Assembly (NCBI GenBank): GCA_018672475.1
Contig: JABHFS010000038.1
Location: forward strand, 1-64,000
Direction of reading: 5' to 3'
DNA: 64,000 nucleotides
Source of the DNA: Gemmatimonadota bacterium
GTDB taxonomy: Bacteria; Latescibacterota; UBA2968; UBA8231
The position numbers and the translations under genes are program-made. Below, one piece after another: positions 38,839 to 47,918 of this stretch. The first letter of the stretch is position 1, and every line of letters starts with the position of its first letter. Below the pieces are notes generated by a model. The model did no database searches, was not told the origin of the DNA, and saw only the letters and a program-made list of their open reading frames with translations.

Positions 38839-39063
38839 CTACTTCGGTAGCAAAACAAGCATCCACCGTATCGAGAAACTCCACCCCCGCTGCGCCATCG
38901 CCCACATGCCGTAGTCGCGGTTGAGGATACACTAGTTGGTCGCAAAGCCCGCATAAATCAGATGCATAATCCCCAGCTGCCTGGCCAACTCGTGCAACGG
39001 TTCTCCTGTCGCCACCACAAACTCTTTTTCAGACCGCCAGCCTTTTAAGATCAGAGTGAACAT
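38839..39063 (-). pseudogene. Isochorismatase-like cysteine hydrolase remnant with in-frame stop
   Basis: On the minus strand an ATG at 39063 opens EFVVATGEPLHELARQLGIM and LIYAGFATN, then a TAG (38932-38934), then the same frame continues CILNRDYGMWAMAQRGW. Together these reproduce the catalytic-Cys region of isochorismatase-family hydrolases, usually YAGFATNWC-L-RDYG. The TAG sits where Trp (TGG) is expected. The N-terminal half and the region after the Cys are missing. It occupies most of the 443 bp gap between the importer operon and the MCP gene; I see nothing else in that gap. Confidence 0.78.
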
Positions 39064-39143
39064 AGGCCAATATCAACCGATATATTACTTATATACTGAA
39101 TTGCAATCGAAACCCCTCGATCGCTCCCCAGCGAGGCCACTGC

Positions 39144-40973
39144 ATGTCGATCAAAAATTTGTCCCTAATACTCTTCTCAGCCATCGCCTTGGGTGCCGTA
39201 TTGCTCGCGGCGCTGATCATAATGCTCGTCGATAGCGGCAATACGCTTTTTGAAAGCACCCAGACGCGCTATCAATCCTACCTACTCGCCGACGAATTGC
39301 GTCAAAGCTCAGATGATCTGACCCGTTTGGTACGCACCTATTCGATAACCGGCAATCCCGCATACAAAAAGAGCTACTGGGACGTACTCGCCATGCGCAA
39401 CGGCGAACAACCACGAGCGGACGGACGCACAGTGCCACTGCGCCAATTGATGAGGGATGCGGATTTTACCGAAGTCGAGTTTGCACTCCTGGACGAATCG
39501 CAAGCCAATTCGGATGCCTTGGTCGCTCGCGAGGAAATGGCGATGGACGCGGTTAAACAAGGTGGCGAGGCCAATATGGCCAAGGCCAGAACATTGATGC
39601 ACGATTCGGTCTACCACACCGAAAAAGCGAAAATAATGGATCCGATCGACCGTTTTTTTGTAATACTCGACGACCGCACGCAAGCCAAGGTGCTCGCCAA
39701 CAAACAACGCAGTGCCAATCTGCTGCTAACCATCCAGATCGTGGTCGGTGTACTGATCCTTCTGGCGATAACCGCCGGCGCCATTACCCATAACCGCATC
39801 GTCAAACCCATTATCGCGCTCCAGCACCAGATGGAGCAGATCAATAAGGGCGATCTGCAAATTCACAGCGATCTGAGCACTCAAGACTCGCACAGCGAGA
39901 TTGGTCGTTTGGCCGCATCGTTTAGAGCGTTGGTCGTTTATATCAAAGGGATTTCTGCTGCCGCCGACCAGCTCGCGCAAGGCAACCTGACCATCGCCAT
40001 CGAACCGCGCTCGGACCAGGACGTGCTCTCCTATTCCTTCCAGCACATGGCCGATAACCTGCGCATACTCTTCGTGCGACTCAACGCGCAAGCCGACGAC
40101 CTGGCCAACAGCTCCGCGACGTTGTCGACGGTCTCTGAAGAGATGGCCGGCAATATCGGTACCGTCTCGCAAAATACACATACTGTCTCGGCCGCCGCCG
40201 AGGAGATGTCGGCCAACATGAATAGCATTTCGGCTTCGGCCGAGCAATCCACTCGCAGCATCCGCACTGTGGCCGCCTCGACCGAGGAGATGAGTAGCAC
40301 CGTGGCCGAGATCGCCAAAAACACCGAACAGGCGCGCGATGTGACGGACTCGGCGGTGACCACCGTCGATGGGGCGGTCAAGCAGATCGGCGCGTTGGGT
40401 CAATCCGCCCAGGAGATTGGCAAAGTCATCGGGGTGATCGTCGAGATCGCCGAGCAAACCAAGCTCTTGGCATTAAACGCGACCATTGAGGCGGCGAGTG
40501 CGGGCGAGGCGGGCAAAGGCTTTGCCGTAGTTGCCAGCGAGGTCAAAGAGCTCGCGCACCAGACCAACGAGGCGACGTCTGAGATCCGTGGTAAAATCGA
40601 GTCGATTCAGCAATCGATGGGCGGTACGGTGCAGCAGATCGGCCAGATCCAGCAGGTGATCCAGACGGTCAATGAGTTGGTGACGCATATCGCGGCGGCG
40701 GTGGAGCAGCAGGCGGCGACGACGCGCAGCATGGCGCAGAATCTCGATCAGGCGGCGCAGGGGGTGCAGGGGGTAACGGCGAGCGTCGGCGAGGCGGCGT
40801 CGGCTTCGCGGTCTATCGCCACCGAGATCGCGGGGGTCAACGCTGTGAGCCAGGACGTAAAACAGGCGGCTTCGGCGGTCAATATACAGGCCGAGGAGCT
40901 ATCGAGTCTGGGCGCCGCCTTGCAAGAGATGGTCGAGCAATTTAACCTCAACGCGCAGCCCCGCGATAGTTAG
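39144..40973 (+). CDS. Methyl-accepting chemotaxis protein
   Basis: 609 residues. TM1 at about 6-30, a helical periplasmic sensor of about 165 residues, TM2 at about 195-215 ([20 protein letters not shown]), a HAMP domain ([16 protein letters not shown]), a linker, and a signalling domain whose tip reads [20 protein letters not shown] and [14 protein letters not shown]. It sends ligand information to the CheA encoded next, 9 bp downstream. The ligand is unknown. Base skew on the + strand changes within its signalling-domain coding part. Confidence 0.95.
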   Translation: MSIKNLSLILFSAIALGAVLLAALIIMLVDSGNTLFESTQTRYQSYLLADELRQSSDDLTRLVRTYSITGNPAYKKSYWDVLAMRNGEQPRADGRTVPLRQLMRDADFTEVEFALLDESQANSDALVAREEMAMDAVKQGGEANMAKARTLMHDSVYHTEKAKIMDPIDRFFVILDDRTQAKVLANKQRSANLLLTIQIVVGVLILLAITAGAITHNRIVKPIIALQHQMEQINKGDLQIHSDLSTQDSHSEIGRLAASFRALVVYIKGISAAADQLAQGNLTIAIEPRSDQDVLSYSFQHMADNLRILFVRLNAQADDLANSSATLSTVSEEMAGNIGTVSQNTHTVSAAAEEMSANMNSISASAEQSTRSIRTVAASTEEMSSTVAEIAKNTEQARDVTDSAVTTVDGAVKQIGALGQSAQEIGKVIGVIVEIAEQTKLLALNATIEAASAGEAGKGFAVVASEVKELAHQTNEATSEIRGKIESIQQSMGGTVQQIGQIQQVIQTVNELVTHIAAAVEQQAATTRSMAQNLDQAAQGVQGVTASVGEAASASRSIATEIAGVNAVSQDVKQAASAVNIQAEELSSLGAALQEMVEQFNLNAQPRDS

Positions 40974-40981
40974 TACAATGA

Positions 40982-43900
40982 ATGACTGATTACGACGATA
41001 ATATCCTACAGGCCTTCATCGAGGAATCGCAAGAACATCTCGACGGCATCGAAAACGACCTGCTGCGCATCGAGGCAGCGGGCGCCGAAATCGATGACGA
41101 CCTGGTCAACGAAGTCTTTCGTGCGGTCCACTCGATTAAGGGCGGCTCGAGTTTTCTCGGTTTAGAGAATATCACCGAGCTGGCCCACGGCATGGAGAGC
41201 GTGCTCAATATGGTGCGCAACCGCCAGCTGGTGTTGGACGGAACAGGTACTAGCGTATTGCTGGCGTCGGCCGACGTTCTAGCAGGGATGCTCGCGGATA
41301 CCGGTTCTAGCGACGAACGGGATATCGCCGCCGAACTCGAGGCCTTGCAAGCCATTCCCGACGGCGGGTCACCCGCCGCGCAATCTCCGACACCATCTCC
41401 TGTCGCGGCCAAATCTGTTGCCACCCCAACTATAGAGCCTACACCGGAGCCGACGGCGAGCCTACCCGTGTCGGTGGATGAAGCGGCCCTCGACGAGGCG
41501 TTGGAGATGCTGGATTATCTGTATCTCGTCGAGTACGGCGCCGATGAGGTCGACGAAGGCGTACTCGCGGGATTAGAAGAGTTGGGCACCGTATTGAGCC
41601 AAGTCGCCCAAGGTGCATCGCTCTTTGTGCTCTTCGCCACGGTTGCCGATGTAGACGTGGTCGCGTCGTTATTGGAGCTTGAAGAAGCCCAAGTGCGTTT
41701 GCTGGAGCCCGACCAGGTGTGGGCGGCTTCCCCGGTGGAAGCGGTCGATACCTTGGCACAAACGCCTGTGTTACCTGTTGCGAATGGCGACGATCTCGGT
41801 CCCGAAGGGATGCTCGCGATGGATGCGGCCGTGGGGCCTGCACCGGAAGTCATGCGTTTCCTGAATTTGACCTACGATCTGCTGAATAAGATGGACCAGG
41901 CCTTTGAGGTGCTCTTGCGCAAGCCGGGTGATGTCGATGCCCTGGCTAACTTATTCGACGCCGTTCACAGAATTAAAATCGCGGTTGGCGAACAGGGCCT
42001 GACCGATCTAGATCGATTGTTGGGCGCGGGCGAGGACGTGCTAAACCGCCTGCGTGCCGGTGGGTTCGGCGTCGAGGCCGCAACGGCTGAAATATTGCTC
42101 GATATGGCGAGCTTGACGGGTGAGGTTTGTGCCGAGTTGGAGTCGGACAGCTTGCCCGAGGAGCGGGATATTACGGCGCTGGTCGATCAATTGCTCGAAC
42201 TTGCACCTGAGTCCGAACCGGAGCAACACCGCAATGGACAAGCGGACGCAATGCCTCCTGCAAAAAAGACCACCGTCGTCAAATCGCCGATTGTCGAAAC
42301 CAGTCTCCGCGTCCATGTACGGCTGCTCGATCGGTTGATGAACCTGGCTGGTGAGCTGGTGCTGACCCGCAATCAGCTCAAACAAGTAGTCGCACTCGGT
42401 GACGGCGCGGCCGTCGAACGCACCACGCAGCGGCTCGACCAGGTCACGACCGAGTTGCAGGAGACGGTTGTCTCCACTAGGATGCAGCCGGTGGGCAGTG
42501 TCTTCGGCAAGTTCCGCCGCATCGTGCGTGATATTGCTCGCGATCTCAACAAGGATGTCGAGTTGGTGCTCGAAGGCGAGGAAGTGGAGCTGGACAAGAC
42601 CATCATCGAGGCGTTGAGCGATCCGCTGACCCACTTGGTGCGCAATGCCCTTGACCACGGTATCGAAACCCCGAGTGTTCGTTACGAACAGGGCAAGCAG
42701 CCGACGGCCACATTGCTCTTGCGCGCCTTGCACGAGGCTGGGCAAGTGATTATCGAGATTACCGATAATGGCGCGGGCATCGACCCGGAAAATATTCGGA
42801 CCAAGGCGCTGAGCATGGGCAACTACGACACGTCGCAGATCAATAGTATGGGGGATCGTGACCTGGTACGGTTGATCTTCCATCCTGGTTTTTCGACGGT
42901 CGAGGAAGTCACTGATATTTCGGGGCGGGGTGTTGGTATGGACGTCGTCTTGACCAACCTTACCAAACTTGGCGGCATCGTCGATATCGATTCGGAGGTC
43001 GGGCGCGGCACGACGGTTCGGGTCAAGCTGCCGTTGACCCTGGCGATTATCCCCGCGTTGTTGGTGGGCATGGGGTCGGAGCGTTTTGCGGTTCCGCAGG
43101 TTAACCTGGCCGAATTGGTCCGGGTGCCGATGTGGCGGCGGGAGGAGTTGGTCCAAGAGCTGGGCAATGCGCAAGTCTTGCGATTGCGCGGCAACCTATT
43201 GCCCCTGATCAGTTTGCGCCAGGTTTTTTCCGACGAGATCGTCGACGAAGATCATTCGGGGGCGCTGAATGTGTTGGTCCTCAAGGCCGGTGATTTTCGC
43301 TATGGCATGATTGTCGACGAACTACTCGACTCGGAGGAGATCGTCGTAAAACCGCTCGATGATTTTTTGAGCGCTTGCAAGATCTATGCCGGGGCGACGA
43401 TCCTCGGTGACGGTCAAGTGGCGATGATCCTCGACGTAATCGGCATCAGTGATATCAAAGACTTAGAGGCGATGGAGGGGGCCAGCGCCGGGATCGAGGA
43501 GGATATCGACGACTTGGACAGCGACGTGCAGGAATTGTTGTTGGTGTACAATCATCCGGACGAGCAGTTGGCCGTACCCGTCAGTCTGGTCTCGCGGATC
43601 GAGCGCATCCACTGCGACCAGATCCAACGCACCGGCACTCGCGCTAGCATGCAGTATCTCGGCGGACACCTGGTACTCTTTTCCCTCGAAGACGCGGCGG
43701 CCGTCAGCCCCAGGCCGGAGACCGATTACCTCTATGTTCTCGTGTTTACCGTCGCCGACCACGAGGTCGGTCTATTGGTTTCGGAGCTAGTCGATATCAC
43801 TTCTCAGGCCGTCGACGTATCCGTGGAGGGTTTTGTGCAGGCGGGTATTATGGGCTCGACCACCATCTCTGGCCGGACCACGCTTATGGTCGACTTGTAC

Positions 43901-44350
43901 GACTTGGTGCGACGGCTCGAACCGACTTGGATCGAAGAGCACAATGCGCGCTACAAGGCCGAGTCGGAGCGGACGATTCTGATCGTCGAGGATACGGCTT
44001 TTTTTCGCAACCAGCTCGAACGCTTTGTCGTCGAGGCCGGTTATCGAGCGTTGGTCGTCGAGGACGGGGCCAAGGCGCTTGCCGAGCTTGAGCGTCGCGG
44101 TGATGAGATCGACCTTATCCTTACCGATATTGAGATGCCCGAGATCGACGGTTTGGAATTGGCCCGGAGAGTGCGCGTCGAGCCACGTTTTGCGCATTTG
44201 CCGATTATCGCCGTGACCTCGCTCGGTGGTGAAGAGAACGAACGCCGAGGGCGCGACGCGGGGGTCGATGAGTATTTGATCAAAATAAATCGAGAGCAGA
44301 TTTTGCAGGCGATTCGCCGCCGTCTTGGCACGGGGAGCCTGGCCTTATGA
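40982..44350 (+). CDS. cheA: Hybrid chemotaxis histidine kinase CheA with CheW-like domains and receiver
   Basis: 1122 residues. Order: Hpt with phospho-His in RAVHSIKGGSSFLG (about 48), Ala/Pro-rich linker, a degenerate second Hpt-like segment (LFDAVHRIKIAVGEQG, about 325), dimerisation domain (RLLDRLMNLAGELVLTRNQL), HATPase (HLVRNALDHGIE, ITDNGAGID, GRGVGMDVV), a CheW-like domain, a second CheW-like region (about 845-970) and a C-terminal receiver (about 1000-1120) with phospho-Asp in ILTDIEMPEIDG. This resembles CheA of alternative-function systems more than flagellar CheA. It overlaps cheW by 4 bp. Confidence 0.96.
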   Translation: MTDYDDNILQAFIEESQEHLDGIENDLLRIEAAGAEIDDDLVNEVFRAVHSIKGGSSFLGLENITELAHGMESVLNMVRNRQLVLDGTGTSVLLASADVLAGMLADTGSSDERDIAAELEALQAIPDGGSPAAQSPTPSPVAAKSVATPTIEPTPEPTASLPVSVDEAALDEALEMLDYLYLVEYGADEVDEGVLAGLEELGTVLSQVAQGASLFVLFATVADVDVVASLLELEEAQVRLLEPDQVWAASPVEAVDTLAQTPVLPVANGDDLGPEGMLAMDAAVGPAPEVMRFLNLTYDLLNKMDQAFEVLLRKPGDVDALANLFDAVHRIKIAVGEQGLTDLDRLLGAGEDVLNRLRAGGFGVEAATAEILLDMASLTGEVCAELESDSLPEERDITALVDQLLELAPESEPEQHRNGQADAMPPAKKTTVVKSPIVETSLRVHVRLLDRLMNLAGELVLTRNQLKQVVALGDGAAVERTTQRLDQVTTELQETVVSTRMQPVGSVFGKFRRIVRDIARDLNKDVELVLEGEEVELDKTIIEALSDPLTHLVRNALDHGIETPSVRYEQGKQPTATLLLRALHEAGQVIIEITDNGAGIDPENIRTKALSMGNYDTSQINSMGDRDLVRLIFHPGFSTVEEVTDISGRGVGMDVVLTNLTKLGGIVDIDSEVGRGTTVRVKLPLTLAIIPALLVGMGSERFAVPQVNLAELVRVPMWRREELVQELGNAQVLRLRGNLLPLISLRQVFSDEIVDEDHSGALNVLVLKAGDFRYGMIVDELLDSEEIVVKPLDDFLSACKIYAGATILGDGQVAMILDVIGISDIKDLEAMEGASAGIEEDIDDLDSDVQELLLVYNHPDEQLAVPVSLVSRIERIHCDQIQRTGTRASMQYLGGHLVLFSLEDAAAVSPRPETDYLYVLVFTVADHEVGLLVSELVDITSQAVDVSVEGFVQAGIMGSTTISGRTTLMVDLYDLVRRLEPTWIEEHNARYKAESERTILIVEDTAFFRNQLERFVVEAGYRALVVEDGAKALAELERRGDEIDLILTDIEMPEIDGLELARRVRVEPRFAHLPIIAVTSLGGEENERRGRDAGVDEYLIKINREQILQAIRRRLGTGSLAL

Positions 44351-44790
44351 CAGTGCCGATAATTGAAGCTGAAGACCGGGATCTGGTGCTTTTCCGCAGC
44401 GGCGATTTGCTTTGTGGGATTGATGTGGCTCGGGTGCGGGAGATCAACCGCAATCTTGATATCACCGTCGTGCACCGCGCGCCCGATTATGTGCGCGGCG
44501 TGCTGAACTTGCGCGGCCAACTCTTGACGGTGATTGATTTACGGCGGAAGTTGGGGATGGAGTCGGCGAGCATCGATCTGAATATGCGGGTGGTCGTCGT
44601 TCGCAGGGACGGGGGAGAAGTCGGGTTGCTGATAGACCAGATCGTTGATATTATCGCAGCCGACGGTTTGAATACGGAGCCTCCACCGGCCAATGTGGCC
44701 GGGGTAGGGGGCATTTTCTTTAGCGCTGTGTACAAGATGGAAACGGCTTTGGTGGCGGTGCTCGATTTGGATCGGGTGTTGGAAAAATAA
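44347..44790 (+). CDS. cheW: Chemotaxis coupling protein CheW
   Basis: 147 residues, one CheW domain: LVLFRSGDLLCGIDVARVRE, VRGVLNLRGQLLTVIDLRRK and VGLLIDQIVDII. It links receptor and kinase in the signalling array. Its ATG overlaps the cheA stop (ATGA), and cheB follows 10 bp later. Confidence 0.95.
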   Translation: MTVPIIEAEDRDLVLFRSGDLLCGIDVARVREINRNLDITVVHRAPDYVRGVLNLRGQLLTVIDLRRKLGMESASIDLNMRVVVVRRDGGEVGLLIDQIVDIIAADGLNTEPPPANVAGVGGIFFSAVYKMETALVAVLDLDRVLEK

Positions 44791-44800
44791 GGAGAACGGG

Positions 44801-45865
44801 TTGGACAAATTGCGGGTACTGGTGGTCGACGATACGAGCCTCTACCGCATGATCGTTACCCACGCGCTGCAAGAGATAGAGGATGTAGAGTTCGTCGGTT
44901 CGGCACCCAACGGCAAAATTGCCTTGGACAAAGTAGCGCAGCTCAAGCCGGACCTGGTCACCCTCGATGTTGAGATGCCGGAAATGGACGGCATCGAAAC
45001 CCTTGCCCGGCTCAAAGAGACGGTACCGGATGTCGGGGTGGTGATGGTCTCCTCGCTGACCCAGCAGGGGGCTGAAACGACGATGAAGGCGCTGGAACTG
45101 GGAGCCTTTGACTTTTTGGGCAAACCCGTCGGTGCCACCGCCAGCGAGAACAAGGATAGGTTGGGCAGCGATCTCAAACGGATCATCAACGCCTATATTA
45201 CCCAGCGCTACCTGAGCTCGCTCAGGAGCAAGCACCCTGCCCCCAAGACTCCCCCCCAAAAACAAGCTGCCCCGCCGGTAATCGCCACCACCCCGTTGCA
45301 AGCGGTGGTGGTGGGCATCTCCACGGGTGGTCCCAATGCGCTAACTGAAATGATACCGCAGTTGCCCGGCGATTTGCGCGTCCCGGTGTTGTTGGTGCAG
45401 CATATGCCGGAGACCTTCACCGCCGCCTTGGCTCGTTCGCTGGACAACAAGAGCGCGATTCGGGTGGTGGAAGGACAGCACGCGCAGCGCGTCGAGCCGG
45501 CCACCGTTTATATCGCCCCTGGCGGCAAACAGATGAAGGCGGTGTCGATGGGCAACACAGTGCAGCTGATGTTGACCGACGACCCGCCCGAGAATTATTG
45601 TCGGCCGGCCGTCGATTATATGATGCGCTCGGTCGCCGATATCTACGGTGCCGCTGCGCTAGGGGTGATTATGACAGGCATGGGCGCCGACGGCAAGTTG
45701 GGCGTGCAGCAGATGAAGATAAAGGGCTCGAAGATTCTGGCTCAGGACGAAGAGACCAGCGTAGTTTTCGGCATGCCGATGGAGGCAATCAAGACGGGGG
45801 TGGTGGATTTGGTGTTGCCGTTGGGCAGTATTGCTGGTCAGATCGCGCGGTTGGTCGGAAGCTGA
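44801..45865 (+). CDS. cheB: Chemotaxis response regulator / glutamate methylesterase CheB
   Basis: 354 residues, TTG start with GGAG ten bases upstream. A receiver domain (VLVVDDTSLYRMIV, phospho-Asp in LVTLDVEMPEMDG) is followed by the methylesterase domain with catalytic Ser in VVVGISTGGPNAL, His in LVQHMPETFTAALA and Asp in MTGMGADG. It removes methyl groups from the MCP. No cheR is in the window, so the opposing methyltransferase must be elsewhere. The operon ends here at a terminator. Confidence 0.96.
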   Translation: MDKLRVLVVDDTSLYRMIVTHALQEIEDVEFVGSAPNGKIALDKVAQLKPDLVTLDVEMPEMDGIETLARLKETVPDVGVVMVSSLTQQGAETTMKALELGAFDFLGKPVGATASENKDRLGSDLKRIINAYITQRYLSSLRSKHPAPKTPPQKQAAPPVIATTPLQAVVVGISTGGPNALTEMIPQLPGDLRVPVLLVQHMPETFTAALARSLDNKSAIRVVEGQHAQRVEPATVYIAPGGKQMKAVSMGNTVQLMLTDDPPENYCRPAVDYMMRSVADIYGAAALGVIMTGMGADGKLGVQQMKIKGSKILAQDEETSVVFGMPMEAIKTGVVDLVLPLGSIAGQIARLVGS

Positions 45866-45883
45866 ACGGAAGAGTTAAAACAC

Positions 45884-45920
45884 AAAAAACCGGTCCGTAT
45901 ATTGCGGGCCGGTTTTTTTG
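45884..45920. terminator. Terminator after cheB
   Basis: Stem AAAAAACCGG-CCG paired with CGG-CCGGTTTTTT, loop TATATTG, followed by a T run. It lies 19 bp after cheB. The A-tract on the left means it may also serve the minus-strand gene that ends at 45969. Confidence 0.9.
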
Positions 45921-45968
45921 TGGGTTGTAGAAAGAATCAAGAGAAAGGATTAAGAGAAGGAATTAATG

Positions 45969-46205
45969 TTAGCGCTTCTTCTTTTTGACCTTGGGGTTTG
46001 GTGAGACCTTCTTTTTTTTAGAGTTTTTCTTGCCCCCGTCGTCATCGTCGTCATCGTCGTCGTCGTCGTCATCTGAAGCCCCGGCCTGACTATCCATCTG
46101 AAAAGTGATCATCAGCGGTGCGACATAAGTGAGCTTTTTGAGAAAGTTGCGGCGGGTCTCGTCGTCTTCCTCGGGTTTTCGCTGGTCTTCGCGTTCTTCG
46201 TTCAT
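45969..46205 (-). CDS. Small Tat-signal protein with poly-Asp and poly-Lys blocks
   Basis: 78 residues from ATG 46205; the upstream in-frame ATG at 46256 lacks a plausible leader. Residues 18-25 are a textbook twin-arginine motif (TRRNFLKK), followed by a short hydrophobic stretch (LTYVAPLMITF) and a possible AxA site (QAGAS). The exported part would be about 35 residues: twelve consecutive Asp, GG, then Lys-rich (KKNSKKKKVSPNPKVKKKKR). There is no enzymatic domain. It is divergent (105 bp) from one HTTM protein and near a gamma-carboxylase-like one. It may be a modification substrate or ion-binding peptide; this is inference. Confidence 0.7.
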   Translation of the reverse strand: MNEEREDQRKPEEDDETRRNFLKKLTYVAPLMITFQMDSQAGASDDDDDDDDDDDDGGKKNSKKKKVSPNPKVKKKKR

Positions 46206-46310
46206 ATGTCTGCAATCCAGTTGTTTACCGGTGAAACTGTTACTACAATTAAACAACGAAATCCTTCAAAAACAAGCAATTTAAGACAAAAATAATAGAT
46301 AGATCAGTTT

Positions 46311-47849
46311 ATGCAAATGCCAACAAATCGAGTGATCACTTATCTGCGGGCTTGGGTCAACGCCCTAGCCGATTTGGATCCGCGCTCGCTCGCCTGTTTC
46401 CGTATAGGGCTAGGTGTCGTGTTGATCTACGATGTTGGCTTGGCTTGGGATGTGATCGACTTGTGGCCCGGCATGCAGGCCTATTTCGACGGATTGCCAT
46501 TGCCGTATTGGGCGCAGCCCGCCGGTGACGTGGCGACGCTTAAACTGCTCTTTGGCCTTTATGCCGTGTTGGCTTTGGGTTTGGTATTGGGATATCAGAC
46601 GCGTTTTTGCGCGTTGGCCCTATTGCTGGCGACGGGTATCCACCGCTGTGTATCGCAAACGGTGGATTACCACGACGACGTGCTCTTTCACGCGTTGTTC
46701 TGGGCGCAGTTTATGGATCTGGGACAGTACTTTTCGTTTGACGGACGTGGAGTCACTCGGACAGATCGTTGGAGTCGGGTGGGGACCTTCGGGCTGGTGT
46801 TCAACGTGGCCTATATCTACATCACCACCGTCGTAGAAAAATCCGACCCGGCCTGGTGGCCCGATGGCACGGCGGTGTACTACGCGCTCAGCGATGTGGC
46901 GCTGTCGGGGGTGTTGGGCCGTTGGGCCGTCGCGCACCTGCCGCTATTCGTTTTCAAAATGCTCAGCTATCAGGCCCTGCTGATGGAATTGCTTGGCGGC
47001 CTTCTGATCTTGAGCCCCTGGGCGCGAGCTCGGTGCACTGGCTGGATTTTGTTGTCGTTGTTGCAGGTCGGTCTATGGGCTTGTATGCGCCTGGAGAGTT
47101 TTCCCGCAACGATGTTTACGGTGCAGGCGGCGTTGGTGCCGGCGTTGCTGTGGGCGCGGTTGGGTGTTGCGGGTCGCACCTCCGTCGTTGTATCCAGACC
47201 GCACTGGCAGCGCAATTTGCTGCTATCGCTATTGGTGGGCACGGTGTTGCTCAATGCCGAAGGGCGGCGGCTTGCGCGGCTTATCGATGCGGAAGAGCCG
47301 TTGCCCTATCGCGGGGCGTCGTCGATTTATCAATTGCGCAAAATCTTTCATTTACAGGCTCGCTGGGCAATGTATGCGCCGTCGCCGCCGGACTATGTGG
47401 GTTGGTGGGTTTGCGTCGGGCGGACGCGGTCGGGCGCTGAGATCGATCCGATTACCGGGATCGTGCCGACTTTCAAACCGCCTAACAATGCCGGGTGGCC
47501 CTTTGGCGGTTTGGGTAGCGTCTACTGGTTTTACGAGCCGGACGAAGAAGGCTATGTGCAAGAGGAGTACACCGATTTTATACGTTGGAGGGACAAGCGC
47601 TACACACCGCAAAACGAGCAGTTGACGCACTTTCTGTTATTCTACGTATACGTGCCCTACGAGCCGGTCGCGGAAGGGCCCCACGAGCCGATGCCGATGT
47701 TGGTGACGCGCTGGCCGGAGGAAGATGCAGAAGCTCGTCCTGTGCTGCGACCAGATAGCGTTTTGCGGGAGGTCGAGTTATACGAGACGGTATATGATAA
47801 GTGGGGGGAGATGTTGTCGAAACGGATTGTGGTGCCAATAACGTATTGA
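46311..47849 (+). CDS. HTTM-domain integral membrane protein
   Basis: 512 residues. The N-terminal roughly 330 residues hold several membrane segments with the HTTM (horizontally transferred transmembrane) pattern: DPRSLACFRIGLGVVLIYDV, TRFCALALLLATGIHRCVS and YHDDVLFHALFWAQFMDLG. HTTM domains are homologous to the membrane part of vitamin-K-dependent gamma-carboxylase. The C-terminal roughly 170 residues are soluble, aromatic-rich (RWAMYAPSPPDYVGWWVCVG, WFYEPDEEG). It is divergent from the Tat peptide gene and converges on the gene at 47919-49271. Confidence 0.85.
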   Translation: MQMPTNRVITYLRAWVNALADLDPRSLACFRIGLGVVLIYDVGLAWDVIDLWPGMQAYFDGLPLPYWAQPAGDVATLKLLFGLYAVLALGLVLGYQTRFCALALLLATGIHRCVSQTVDYHDDVLFHALFWAQFMDLGQYFSFDGRGVTRTDRWSRVGTFGLVFNVAYIYITTVVEKSDPAWWPDGTAVYYALSDVALSGVLGRWAVAHLPLFVFKMLSYQALLMELLGGLLILSPWARARCTGWILLSLLQVGLWACMRLESFPATMFTVQAALVPALLWARLGVAGRTSVVVSRPHWQRNLLLSLLVGTVLLNAEGRRLARLIDAEEPLPYRGASSIYQLRKIFHLQARWAMYAPSPPDYVGWWVCVGRTRSGAEIDPITGIVPTFKPPNNAGWPFGGLGSVYWFYEPDEEGYVQEEYTDFIRWRDKRYTPQNEQLTHFLLFYVYVPYEPVAEGPHEPMPMLVTRWPEEDAEARPVLRPDSVLREVELYETVYDKWGEMLSKRIVVPITY

Positions 47850-47918
47850 AGGCGAGGTCGCGTTTGCGTCAAATTCGGCTGGTTATAATTGGGTCGGATG
47901 CGAGTTTTGAGATTGTCG

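Noticed and set aside
42041..43174. 377-codon minus-strand open frame opposite cheA
   Set aside because: The cheA domains are continuous here; the shadow has no recognisable motif.
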